From Aptenodytes patagonicus (Eukaryota > Chordata > Aves > Sphenisciformes > Spheniscidae): a DNA stretch of 64,000 nt. Under the pieces are notes generated by a model that was not told the DNA's origin, made no database searches, and saw only the letters and a list, made by a program, of their open reading frames with translations. The position numbers and the translations under genes were made by a program. The stretch lies in the NCBI RefSeq assembly GCF_965638725.1, contig NC_134949.1:77282017-77346016 (forward strand), in the 5' to 3' direction. Each line of letters opens with the position of its first letter. The stretch's first letter is position 1. Below are positions 49,073 through 60,071 of this stretch, piece after piece.

Positions 49073-49970
49073 GCAGACGGTCATCCCTGAGCAAGATAAC
49101 AACATGAAAAACTACAAGGAGCTAGAGATAGCAAAGGGGCAGTAATGTATATGCAGCTGGCAATCCCTGACCTGTGGCTACACTAACAAGATAATAACAT
49201 GAAAAATGGCAGAAATGAGAAACATATGTAACAAAGGAGGGGTTCTGACAAAATGGAATTGATGACTGAGGTAGAAACTATTAAAGCAGCGATATGATAA
49301 GAAACAAAAAGAGTAACAGGAGGGACGATGGGACAACAGTTAACCAGTGTGGGTTGTTTATTTGGGAGGGGAGGAGCATGGGAAAGAGGAAGAACCTGGG
49401 AGGGTGAAAAGGGGACTATAAGGGAATGCAAATGATGTAACAGGAACTGACTGGAGGTACCTGCAACAGCCCTGCACTTGATCTCTGCAGTTCAGAGGAC
49501 AATAAACCTTCTGTTTCGACCTTACTGATGTTTGACTTGCGTCCCTGGTCAGGAGGGACCTGGCGTATTTTTCCTTGTCAGGGCCTTCAGTCTTCGCCCC
49601 AGTTATGTTGTAGATAGTCCTGTGCCCAGCCCTGTCTCTGGCACTGTTTCCCAGTTGGATCTCCGATCCGTGTTGTAGGTAGCTTGTATCCTGTCTCCTG
49701 GACAGACCTCAGATCTACATTGTAGTCTTGTCTCCAGCTGTGTCTCGTGCTGCTCCTGACTGGACTCCCTGGACAGACTCCAGACCTCACCATCACCTTG
49801 CCTTGCCTGGGACTGTTGATGGATGCTGCACACCCTGTTCACATACTGTGGGACTGTGCCCTGGCCAGCGAGGGTATTATCTGTGCTGTGGTCACCCTTG
49901 GCCCCAGCTTGTCCTCAGTCATGGAGAAACCCTGCTCTTGCTGCTCCCTGACTCTACCTAACACCAACAA
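49073..49970 (+). mobile_element. Candidate solo LTR or LTR-like element
   Basis: An A/G-rich left part has a duplicated motif. GCAGACGGTCATCCCTGA, followed by GCAAGATAACAACATG, lies at 49073-49106. It recurs at 49153-49206 with an extra 15-nt insertion, like enhancer repeats in a U3. Next come a TATA-like CTATAAGGG (49416-49424), an octamer ATGCAAAT (49427-49434) and a polyadenylation signal AATAAA (49501-49506), in the order and spacing of U3-R. A CT-rich segment with degenerate repeats follows (GTTGTAG/ATTGTAG at about 49607, 49672 and 49719). No TG...CA boundaries, target-site duplication, primer-binding site or retroviral frames could be fixed. The family is unknown. Confidence 0.35.
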
Positions 49971-52629
49971 AGGAAGACCTAGAAGGTACCACCTAGTATC
50001 AGCATGACTTCACATCTTTGTCTCCTAGCATAAATGAAATTACTCTCTAAATTACCTTCCGGATCTTATTTATTGACCAGTTGTTCACGTCTGAAATATT
50101 TTCTTCCAATAAGAAATTTCTTCAGCTTCTCTGAAGAATTTGGTTGGTGTTTGCTTTTGTTGCATCTTCCCTTTCCATATTCGCTGCCATGATGTTTTCT
50201 TAGTATACAATACTTAGGGTGCAGAACCAAAGGCTTCAGGCCTGATTTTACAGTTGCTCCATGGGTCACTCCTCTGCCTCTACATGCAAAAGGATAGGAG
50301 TCTCGTTAAAGAGTAGGGATTCCTAGTTAGTTCAGCTGATGAGAAATTTCCAGCTAGTGAAACAACCCTAATATATGCAATCTCTTTGGAAACAGCCTTG
50401 GAACTATTGTTTTTACTAAGAAATGCTACTGTCCCAGGGAGACAGGAGACTAGTTAAAATCATAAGAAATCTAAGGGAGTTTTCATCCATGCTTACTCTT
50501 TTTTGTATGCACTCCCTATCACCAGGCTGCTTGCTTTAATAGACCCTCACAAATCTAGGCTAGATATTTGACTTCTTCTTGTCTTTCCAAAGCTACTTTC
50601 TTTTGTCAGTAATCCTTCTGAGTATACTGATTTTTTCAACAGTTTTGAGTTAACTCAGGTGGTCAAGCTGTGGCCATGCATGGCTAATTATAGTGGAAGG
50701 AGAAAAATGAGTACATTGATTAACATTCTGTTCCTTTTGGAGAGACAAGGAAATTACTTTGGCAGCTCCAGATTCACTGACACCCTGCTGGCAGCTTATT
50801 GCCCCTGTTTTCTGAATTGCAATCATTTTTGAAAAATGTGGCTGCTCCTTGACTGTTGACTGGGAGGGTGAGAACAGAGTTCCGGGGATTTGATGTTTGA
50901 TGCCGTTTTAAAAAGCTTTTCTTCATTGGGCCCCCTGTGGCCTTTCTCCATAGCAGACTTGAGCACTGCAGGCTTAATTACTCACTCTGTTTCCATTCGT
51001 GCACAGCAGCCTCTGCACAGGGCTCTGCGCTCCTGAGGACTCCAGAAGAATTTCATCGGACGTAACGACAGTCGGAGAGATCCAGCATTGTACAACTGGT
51101 CCTGCTAACTGTGCCTGGGATGACTGTTCTACCCCTCCATGACATTATACTTATTCAGAGACAATGCAGAGAAGGCTCTGGAATAAGTGCACGGAAACCA
51201 GGAGATCCTTTGCTGGCTTATATTAAGACCTTAAACATATCTTTTTTCTTTAGGGTTCTGCCTCATCTTTATCAGACCCAACTGTTTTCTTCATGCTGTG
51301 ACAATTAATTGGATTATTTCCATTTAAAGATCCAAGCGCACAAGATAACTGGAATAGAACGGAATTGTTTTCCTTTCTCTGCTCTCCCTCATCAGTAGTC
51401 TAAACAAGTGTGAGGCTGCATTAAATTTGTAACTATTTTGTTAGCTTGGAATCACTTTCTTCTCTCCTGCACAGGGAGGTTGTGCTTAGATCATTATATG
51501 CCAGTGTGTGGTTGTGGTATATTAAAAGTGAAAACTCTAGTTATATAATTTATGTTTTCAATTACCTTGATAGTGAAAAAGAAGGACAACAAAGGTAAGT
51601 CTCATGAAGAAGAGCAGCAAAAAAGGAAGGAAATTACGGCATGTTTACATATTTTTTACTACAAAAGTAGCATAAAAGGCTGCCTAATCAAATCTCTGTG
51701 CTGAGAGGCTGAATTGGGAAGATGATAGTATCATTGCAAGCTCTGCCTGCAACACAGGTGCGACTTCAAAATGTCATCCCATTTATTATGTATGGCTTCA
51801 CAGGGTGATTTCTCAATTTCTTATGGGCTTGACCTACAAATGCAATGGTTGACCAGTTCCTCTCCTTAGTGAACTTTGAAAACTATTACTGAAATGCTAA
51901 AACTGTTGCTGAAATGCTTACAGTAGTTAGCACTTCATTTGGGAACCTTCAGAGGGTCACTTCTGAGATGAATGGGAGAAGCACACGCTCATCTCTGTGT
52001 TCGCATTGCACACTGGCTGAACATTCAGGCAGATACTCTACTGTGTAGGGCAATAGCATGTAGCGTTACTTGTTCTTTATTGGCATTAAAACTTAAGAAT
52101 GCAAGTGATCTTGCTGACATAGGCCAGTACACTCGACATCTTCACGTGCCAGATTTAATTACACTGACTGTGTGTGTATGTGTTCGTGCCTAGGACAGAC
52201 AAATGGACAGAGTCAGAGACCCCACAAAACCAAGAACTGATTCTTGATAGTTTATCAAGACTTCACCAGCAGCACAATTCATCTCTTACTAGAAAAAAGA
52301 GTACATTTTCTGGATATTTATAGGGACTGCATGAGAGACATGAGGAAACTGATTCTTATACCCCCATTTCAAATTAGAATTACACTTGGATTTTGAAATA
52401 TTTTGTCTAGAAACTCCTACTTCACATGAGGTGATACATGTAGCTAAGCAAATTTGCGAAGAAGCCAGCTCATTTAAGAACTGATCTTTGCCAAGTTGAG
52501 AACTGTTATTTTTATATCCCTGTAGATTTTTACTGCATTTAATTGATGTGCGAGAAATACCCAGACCTCAAGAGCTGACAGCTTTGCTCCTGCAAAGAGT
52601 TCTCTCTCTCTTTGTGCAGCAGAGCCAAA
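49971..52629. other. Intergenic or intronic DNA, no gene seen
   Basis: No coding exon. A donor-like AAG|GTAAGT lies at about 51592-51600 without a convincing upstream open exon. The 50640-50990 stretch has TAATTA and ATTGATTAAC-type cores and looks like possible conserved non-coding DNA, but this cannot be shown from one sequence. Confidence 0.5.
51881..51920 (+). repeat. 20-bp tandem duplication (two units)
   Basis: AACTATTACTGAAATGCTAA is followed directly by AACTGTTGCTGAAATGCTTA, with three mismatches. It is a local slippage-type duplication. Confidence 0.8.
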
Positions 52630-52633
52630 GTTT

Positions 52634-52690
52634 ACTGTTTACTGCCAAGGTTAGAGAAGTGCCCTTTCTGCAACTTTGTCAGTAAACAGT
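52634..52690 (+). ncRNA. Symmetric hairpin, possible pre-miRNA-like structure
   Basis: ACTGTTTACTG (52634-52644) pairs perfectly with CAGTAAACAGT (52680-52690). With no bulges, pairing continues inward: one C/T mismatch, seven pairs (52646-52652 with 52672-52678), two mismatches, five pairs (52655-52659 with 52665-52669), and a 5-nt loop at 52660-52664. In total there are 23 pairs, two of them G-U, and three mismatches over a 57-nt foldback. The stem is slightly short for a typical vertebrate pre-miRNA (about 60-70 nt), but a wobble pair and a few outer pairs could lengthen it. I do not recognise a known miRNA in either arm. A decayed MITE palindrome is the main alternative. Confidence 0.25.
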
Positions 52691-55558
52691 GCCTTCCTCA
52701 CTAGCAGCCTATAGCTTTGAGGGAGGAGCAGAGGTGTAGGAGAAGCACAGTGATGGTAGAAACAGCAAGGGTTCAAGCACTTGTCTTCAGTGCTGGCTGA
52801 GAGGCAACACCTCTCAAGAAAGAACTAGATTAGTGTTAAAAATTCAGAGGGGACTTCTCATGTTATTAAACAGCAAGCAATAGGGAAAATACCCCCTATA
52901 CTGTTCAGTAAGGAAGAGTCCGTAATGAAAGACGTCACAAGGACATGCTTCACACACACTGGAAACAAAGGAGAAGCTGTGCCAATCTGTTAATGGGTTG
53001 GGGAAATCTAGTAGGAATGTGCAGGGACAGTCAGGTACGCTAAGGGGACTTAGGGAATAGGGAGGGCTCTAGGGAATGGAGCTGGAAGACTGAGGGAAAG
53101 GACTGGAAATGTAAATCAAGAATGCAGCAGAGCAGGGATTGCATCTTTGTGTGCATATTTAGGATGGAGTTTTCAGGCTTTCAATTAGTCCATTGAAATG
53201 GAGGGTAGTGGGGGAACAAGGCAGAGGAAATTAAATAACCAAAGCACTTGACTTAACCCCAGGATTTCATCACCTCCTCCTTCTTTTCCGGACTTAGGGT
53301 TTTGTGAAAGTTTGGGAGGGGACAGCTGATTTAAGATTTTTGAGCACTTAAGAGCTTGCAGTGCTGCATTAGTCTTGGATTAGCTTAGCTTTGGGTAAGA
53401 AATACCTCCAAAGTTCTTTCTGGTGATCCCTTCACACTGTCCTTACTTCTTCCATCATGGAAAGAGCGGGTCTGCTCTTGAGACTCCTTGATCCTTGGAA
53501 CCGTGGTTCTCTCAGGCTATCTGTGACCCTTGCTCTAGCCTCTTCCCTCACCAAATCCTTCTCCCTTCAGTGCAGCTCCTCTGAGGTATCTACAGCTGGA
53601 CCATGCATCTTAGCAACAGAGTGCCTGAACATGAATGCAAGCTTATGTTCTAAGCTTATACCAGCCACTTTTGGACAAGTCTTTCCTGGTCCTAGAAACA
53701 TTTCTTTACAACCCCAGTGATGTTTTATCCCGCTTCCTTGTTACCCGTCCTCTTCTTGCCTTCCATGCTGACTCCATACTTTGAGCTACAGACTCTGAAA
53801 CCAACTGCAGGTTTTGACTCCCCTGCAACTGACCATCCATACATGAAGATATCAAGAGGGAGAGAGGCCAGAAGTCCATGGCCTTCAGGCAGGAAGCTTG
53901 TCACTTTGCGTAGGCAAACTTCAGCCCCATTCTGTGTGACCAGACACACAACCCTATCCTGTGACCTGAAGTGTGGTGTTTAGAGTTACAGTAGAAGAAA
54001 TATGGCAGGTCCAGTTCCAGTCAGGTTAGTCTCCATGCCTCCTGTGCCTATGTTCTTGTCCTTGGTTCTCCTATGAGAGCTACACTATGCTGTGATGCCA
54101 GCCATCCCTTCCAAGCAAGAATGTCCTCTCCCTAGGCTGTTCCAGAAGCCCGTGTTCAATGGGATAGCTCCTGTGAGTATAGAGACTTCAGTATCATCAG
54201 ACCCTAAAATAGATGCATTAGGATTGAAAAACAGAGAACAGAATGTAATAGCAAGTTGCATCATTTCGTTTACATCTTGTTCCAGTTTCTTTTTTTCTTA
54301 ATTTATTTTAAGAGCTTTATGTCATACACAAAAGCTGAACTAGATAGATATATAGCAAAGACAAACAGAAAGCAGACGTTAAGTAAGAATGCAGAGGGTG
54401 TGGTAAGCTTGCAATATACAGATGATCTCCCATGTATCAGGGTAATGTGAAAATAACAATGGATCTAGCAAAGAATCTGCAGAGAATCTTTGCTAAGAGG
54501 AAAAAAGCATATGGTCACTCCTGAGACAGTGTAAGAACAGATCAAATGTATTAACTAAGAATAAAATGTCTGAAGAATAGGAGTATTTTTGTTAAATATA
54601 TTGTTTTGTATCTTTGGGGTTGGCTGTAAAGACTGTCAACTTCATTTTTCTCCAGAATTTTAAAGAAAGGACAATGCTGACTATGCTAACGGACAAAGAA
54701 TATTGAGCTTCTTTAATAATTAAAAATAGTTATTATTAGTTAGTGTTTTTGCTAACTTTTTTGTTCAAGTCTTTCCGTGTTTCTTTGTTTATGGAAAAAG
54801 ATCATGTACTAAATATGTCTCTTGCAAGTCCACTAAGGATTTTCTCCAAAGAGAATCCAGGAATAATATTTTAAGAGATGACGTTGTTTAAGTGAACTCA
54901 GCTATAAATATTTTAATTGCTTACAAAATGAATCAAACTTGTCACATCCTTAACTCCTGCATGAGGAATTTGGTATCTCCGTGCCAGGAAGAACCATGCT
55001 GTGGGTTCCAAATTGCCTGCAAAAGTCACAGCCAAGCCAGAAGTTCATGCTAAAAAATAATAATACCTACATAGGAAAGAAGTAATTTAAATGGTATTGA
55101 AAATTAGCAAAAAACTGGTTTTGCAAGGGTAGTTGTGAATTGCTAAGACATTCAGGATACAAGTTAACAGTCTGCAAGGTGACTATAGTAATTTCCTTGA
55201 TTTTGTATAGCTGAATGAGTTGCTTTGTTCCTTAGACTACGCATATGGAAACACAAATGGTTTCCCAGTGACATAGATGCTATTAATATATAGCAAATTA
55301 TCTGGGCTTTCAGGAAAGTATAAACTAGAACTTTCTAAGAAGGGATGTGGAGATACCAACAGTCTGTAGTTGCCTGTATAGAACAGAGCTGTATTGTTGC
55401 AAATGCCTTCGAAAGGAAGCTCGTTTAAAAACTTAACTAATGTTACTTACTTGCTGACATTGCTTAACTTTGTTACTATTTTTAAGAGACATAGCAAATG
55501 GTGTATTCTGCCTTCAAACTAGGAGGTGAGGCAAGAAGTATATGCCCCTGAATAAATT
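52691..55558. other. Intergenic or intronic DNA, no gene seen
   Basis: Short chance frames only (up to 88 codons), with no recognised motif. The 54.2-55.5 kb part is AT-rich with nothing structured. Confidence 0.55.
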
Positions 55559-56000
55559 CATGGTTCATCCACACCTTGAATAGGGAAATTCTGGTCTCTT
55601 TACTTCCAAAAATGTAATAGAAATGGAAAAGGTTCAGAGATGGGAAACAAGGATGATGAAAAGTGTGGAATGGCTTCCAGGCTAGGACTCTTTAGTCTGG
55701 AATAAAGACAACTGAGAAGAGACAGGATATAAAAAAAAAAGAGTAGCACTGCCAGAACGGACATGGATCGATAGTTCACTGTCTATGCTGACACCCAAAC
55801 CAGGAGCCACACCAAGATGCTCTCAGGAACCAGGTTCAGGACAAGCAAAAGGAGGTGATTTTCACACAACAGACTGTGGAACTCCCGTGTTCTGTAGATG
55901 CAAGAGGTTTACAAGGTTTCAAAAGGAGACTACACACGCACTTGGAAGAGCAACCCCTTGGAGTTACTATTTAGACAGACCACATCAGGCTCAGGATAGG
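55559..56000 (+). mobile_element. Ancient CR1/L3-type LINE 3' portion
   Basis: Landmarks of the ORF2 C-terminus appear in sense order: GGTTCATCCACACCTTGAAT (a decayed VRPHLEY region), GAAATGGAAAAGGTTCAGAG, AACAAGGATGATGAAAAG with GGAATGGCTTCCAGG, and GACAGGATATAAAAA. Further right are ACCAGGAGCCACACCAAG, then CAAAAGGAGGTGATTTTCAC with ACAACAGACTGTGGAACTCC. Indels and stops break the frame throughout. This pattern corresponds to very old CR1-family copies shared across reptiles and birds. The right boundary is approximate. Confidence 0.7.
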
Positions 56001-57694
56001 TGGAGGGTGGGAGGTTTTTAAAGGAATCCATCGTGAATTTGTTCTGTTCTTCCTTTTCCCTAGGTGTCTGCCCATGATCACCAGGAAGACAGAAATGTGA
56101 CCTAGACAGAGCCTGGGTCTGAACCAGTGCAGACATTCCTATGTTGTTACGTCTTTTTAAATATTGATGACAGTTTCCTAAATATGGAGCCAGACCTAGG
56201 AAACAACTAGGTAATGTTACTTCTGTGAACAGTCTCACAGAAGTAAACCCAATCAGTTTCAGTGTTACCTAATTCTTCAAGAGTTTGCAGGCCCAAGATC
56301 TTCTTAATTGTCTAATTCAACTGTGAAACATTGCATATGAAGTACAACCGTATGTGCCTCCTTCTAAGTTTGCATTCTGCCTACTAAGAAATTACATCTT
56401 CTTGATGTAATGCTGCAGCATTTTCTAACTGTTTGATTCACTTCTGTGCCCCACAGGAATGAAGCAACTAAAGATCTACAGTACATTCAGCAGGTGTGAA
56501 ATCTTGTCAGAATTGTATAATAGCATGGTAAGTGTCATAAAACAGATTAAAAGATTTGTGTTTTTTCCTGGCCTTCTACGTATTAAACAACAAAAACATG
56601 TACTTTTGTTATTTAGGCAGATCAGGGAGTTACAAGTAAAATTTGGATTAAAAATAGTATCAACAGCAGCTAAAACAATCATAATAAGACATTGGAAAAT
56701 TTGTGTGAATGTTTCTGTATGACTTGCACTATGCTTACCTAGCTCTGCATTATTTCTTGACCAGTCTTAAAAGTTTTGGTATTTTTCACTTATTTTGAAG
56801 AAATACAACTGGCTTATATTGTATAAAAAAACAGTAAGAAAGCAAGAAAGGAAAGTCAGAATTGATTCCTAAATGTTACATTGATTAAGTAGTTAGTTGC
56901 AAACTACTTGTAATGCCCCCTGTGAATTAAACATTTACAGGTTATTTCTGATGCTGAGAAGGACCTTTCATGGTTAAAAAAAAACCAGAATCTTTCCAAG
57001 AGACATCTCCAGCATGACTCTGATATAGCAATTTGTATTTGTTACACCAATTGACTGCAGAAGAAAGAAATGTATGTCAAAACCTCACATAAATGTCCTT
57101 TCAGAGACAAGATATCCCTCTTTTGAATTACAATCATGAGGACAATACTGTTTCGGTTTGCTACAGACCTTCCTCTAAGTTTTTTGAAGACTTCAGATGT
57201 TCAGTGGAATTTGAGAAGAGGTATTTAGGCTTTTGTGTTTGCCTTTAATTGCTGCGCACCAGGGTGTGTCCTGACGCTGCAGCCGGAACCGTCTGAGCAG
57301 AGGGTGCTGAACCTTTTGCTGCTTGTTGCAACTTGCAGGACCGGAACATTATAAAGTCTGCAGAATAATGCACATTTAGAGCAAAGATTTTGTTTCAAAA
57401 TGTTTTTCTAAGTCCTATGCCTGGCAACTTAAACAGATGTTGCCCTTCTACATAGTGAATAGGTTCTTATACCTCTAAATTAAGGGCTAACTCTGCAAGT
57501 ATGCACAAACAGAAGTTATTGGGCAAACACTGTTGTTTATAACTGTTAAGTTGCATCACAGTTTTTGTTAAAACCTTATGTATTTCTGTCAACTCTCCGC
57601 ACTTCATTTGCCTGCACAGAAATTATTTGCAGGTTTGGTTCTGCCATGGTTCATTTCAGGATGATCATTTGGTTGTAACTTTTTTTAAGTAAGT

Positions 57695-57785
57695 GTGCAG
57701 ATCTTCAAAGACTACGGACATGCTTAACTGTATTCACATTAGGTGTCCCATTGACTTCAACTGCAACAGTGGTGATCCCATTGCA
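57695..57785 (+). mobile_element. Possible hAT-type MITE relic
   Basis: ACGGACATGCTTAACTGTATTC, read as GGACATGCTTAACTG, followed by GTGTCCCATTGACTTCAACTG resembles the 'CATGCTTAACTTTA...CCCATTGACTTCAATGGG' core of old palindromic sauropsid hAT MITEs. It is a short, one-sided and diverged match made from memory. Confidence 0.4.
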
Positions 57786-58181
57786 AGATCAAGTAAGATA
57801 ACTTTCTATGTCTGTAGTTATGTAAAAAAAAAAAATTAATTAAAATAAACCATGTCTGTTTTGCAGCGGAAAATCCACTAACATAAATACTTTTAGTTTA
57901 GTTTTTCCATAGGTCTCTTAAGTAACACCCAGTCCTATTGTTACAATGTTGTTCTCTTTTTAATTGCACTACTATTTAGGAAAACTCACAATTCTGACTT
58001 ATGAGGAGAGTTATATGGAATTACAAGGAAAACTTACAGTGTGAACAGACATTTATCATTCCCCTAAAATAAGAGACTGGTTCTTTACATGCCAGTATTT
58101 TTTGTAGTCTTAGGAACCATTTGTTTTCCTTTCCTCTTATGAAAATAATTAAATTAATAGAAGTTTGCCCCACTTCCCCCC

Positions 58182-58200
58182 TCACACACACACATACACA
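58182..58200 (+). repeat. Short CA microsatellite
   Basis: TCACACACACACATACACA. Too short to be very variable. Confidence 0.75.
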
Positions 58201-59836
58201 GGACCAACAAAACTCAGTAATTTTCCACTGGAACAACAGTCTTTCAGTGTCTGCCATCTGCTGTGCTGGCAGGACCCACAAGAGTAGCAGCAGCAAGTCA
58301 GGAACTGTAACGTCATGTTGTGAATATTCATTCAATTTTCATTGTCACAGCCGGTCCTCATCGTCTCCGAGACTGACCTTGCCTCCCCCAACTTCCCTTT
58401 GACAGCTTTAGAGCAGGGGAGCAGACAGAAGCAAGATACTGAAATCGAAACTCTCTAACACCAGAAATCCCCAGTCAGTCCCCGTTCCTGTTGGGGGGGG
58501 CAGAGGTGTCTATCACTCCCATTTACCATTGTTATTGATAAAGATTTTTAAAGACTTTTGCTCTGAGAAGAGTGCTTTAGTGAAACACTGCTTTTCTAGA
58601 TCCATAACCAGTTTATTTTGAATTTACTTATCATAGTGTAGAGTGTCTTTTCCCCTCTTGCTAATTCTTTTTCTGGGTTAGGTGTCTGTGCTTTCAACAC
58701 TGCAACATGGTAAATGGGAGTGCACAACTTCATTACCGCAGGCTCCAAATGTGGAAACGGAGTTCAGATATCACAAAAGGCAGTCCCTCCAGGAAGCACT
58801 CCTGCATCGCATTCAAGTTAAAACATGCTAATTTTAGGCTTCTGTTATTTCAAACCTACCAAATCTAATGCTCCTGAAAACCAGTCTCAGCAGGTAGGTC
58901 CACAGAGCTCAGGGAGGTCCATGGTGAATTTCCTGGCTCTGCCTGCAGGCAAAGGGGACATGTAGATACACTTGCAGGTCCTGAGACTGTAAGATCTTTG
59001 GGCAAGAAATCTGCTTTAGTGTACAGAGCTCCTAAAACCCTTGTCTCTACATAAAGACTAATGAGGTAAAACAAATTAAATGCGGCTGCCAAATAAGTCC
59101 TTTTCATCAGCAACTATCAAGTCAACTGATGACACTAGGACAAACTTTCACTACCTTCCACGTGTTGCATGTTGTGACAGAATCAGAAGACGGTTGTACT
59201 TTGTCATTCTTTCAATCTGAGCTCAGATTTGCCTTCTAGGTAGCTGGCTTTGTAAGAAATCTGTATCACTGGCACCCTTGGGATAACAGTTCTCCCCATA
59301 AATGCTGCTGCTTTGTTTTATGATCAGGTGGTACTAAAACCAAAGCAGGATTTCACTTATCTTCTGCCTGAGCTAGTACCCTTGTACTTCAGCGGTGGGA
59401 CAGAAGGATATAAAAGCAAAAGGCCTGCAAATGCACTATTTCCAGTTAGTTCTGCTGTCTTCTGTTTGAGCACCTGGGCACCTACATATGCTCAAGGCAA
59501 GTTTAACAGTGCCCTCCTGGCTGTGAGATCCCTTCACAACTACAAGCCCTTCGGTGAACCCCTACCGCCAGAGCCTGTTGAGAGCGAAGGTTTAAGCCGG
59601 CTGCTTAGACTGAAGAGACAGGCAGTCCCTTCGGCCCGCGGGGATCCGGGGCAGGCGGGCGGACCCGGGCAGCGGCTGCGCTCCGGGAAGAGCCGGAGGC
59701 GAGGCCGCTCGCTCCCGGCCGCCCCTCCTGAGGAACTTTCGGCTGTTTTGAAGGAGGAGAAGGAACAGCCTGGGCGCCCGGCGGTCGGGGGCCGGAGGAC
59801 GCGGGGCGCGCTGGGGCTCCCGCGGCACCTGCCTGC

Positions 59837-59918
59837 GGGGCGGGGCGGGCCGTGCCGCTGGCGGGCGGCGGGAGCAGCCAATCGCGGCCCGGTTCGGCGG
59901 CGCCGGGATCTCGCGAGA
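59837..59918 (+). promoter_or_regulatory. Core promoter: GC boxes, CCAAT box, TCTCGCGAGA element
   Basis: Three classical elements lie in order. GGGGCGGGGC at 59837-59846, with an overlapping GGGCGGG, fits Sp1/KLF. AGCCAATCG, with CCAAT at 59878-59882, fits NF-Y. TCTCGCGAGA at 59909-59918 is a perfect 10-bp palindrome, the CGCG-core element found in a subset of CpG-island promoters and bound by BANP (earlier linked to ZBTB33/Kaiso). There is no TATA box at the expected distance. The forward CCAAT followed by a downstream ATG-less exon and donor indicates rightward transcription, probably starting at about 59930-59990. Such promoters usually drive broadly expressed genes. Confidence 0.8.
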
Positions 59919-59934
59919 GCCGCCGAGTAAACAT

Positions 59935-60071
59935 CCCTCCGCCGAGGCCCTCCCGCCGCCCTCCCCCTCCCCCTCCTCCTGCTGCCATTAGCGCGGAGGA
60001 GGGGGCCGTGCTCGCAGAGGCGCCGGCTGCAGGCAGCGAGCGAGGAGCCGGCGGGAGGGCGGCGCGGAGAG
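59935..60071 (+). other. Predicted non-coding first exon (5' UTR) of an unidentified gene
   Basis: Downstream of the core elements is a stretch that begins pyrimidine-rich (CCCTCCCGCC, CCTCCCCCTC) and becomes GCGGAGGAGG/GAGCGAGGAGCC-rich. It ends at GCGGAGAG|GTGAGTG, a strong U1-type splice donor with the junction after 60071. No ATG occurs in the exon, so translation must start in a later exon, and the 5' UTR is not interrupted by upstream ATGs in this part. The start is a guess; a GCG|GTGAGCC donor at about 60084 is a weaker alternative end. The gene cannot be named because no coding exon falls within the window. Confidence 0.65.

Larger units (their letters stand above)
56001..59599. other. 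Upstream flank of the CpG-island promoter, no gene seen
   Basis: No coding exon supported. The region contains a possible hAT MITE relic, short microsatellites and, near the right edge, an isolated TATAAAAG at 59409-59416. An A-rich patch (12 As, then ATTAATTAAAAT) lies near 57825-57847. If another gene shares this promoter in the opposite direction, no recognisable exon of it is seen here. Confidence 0.5.
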
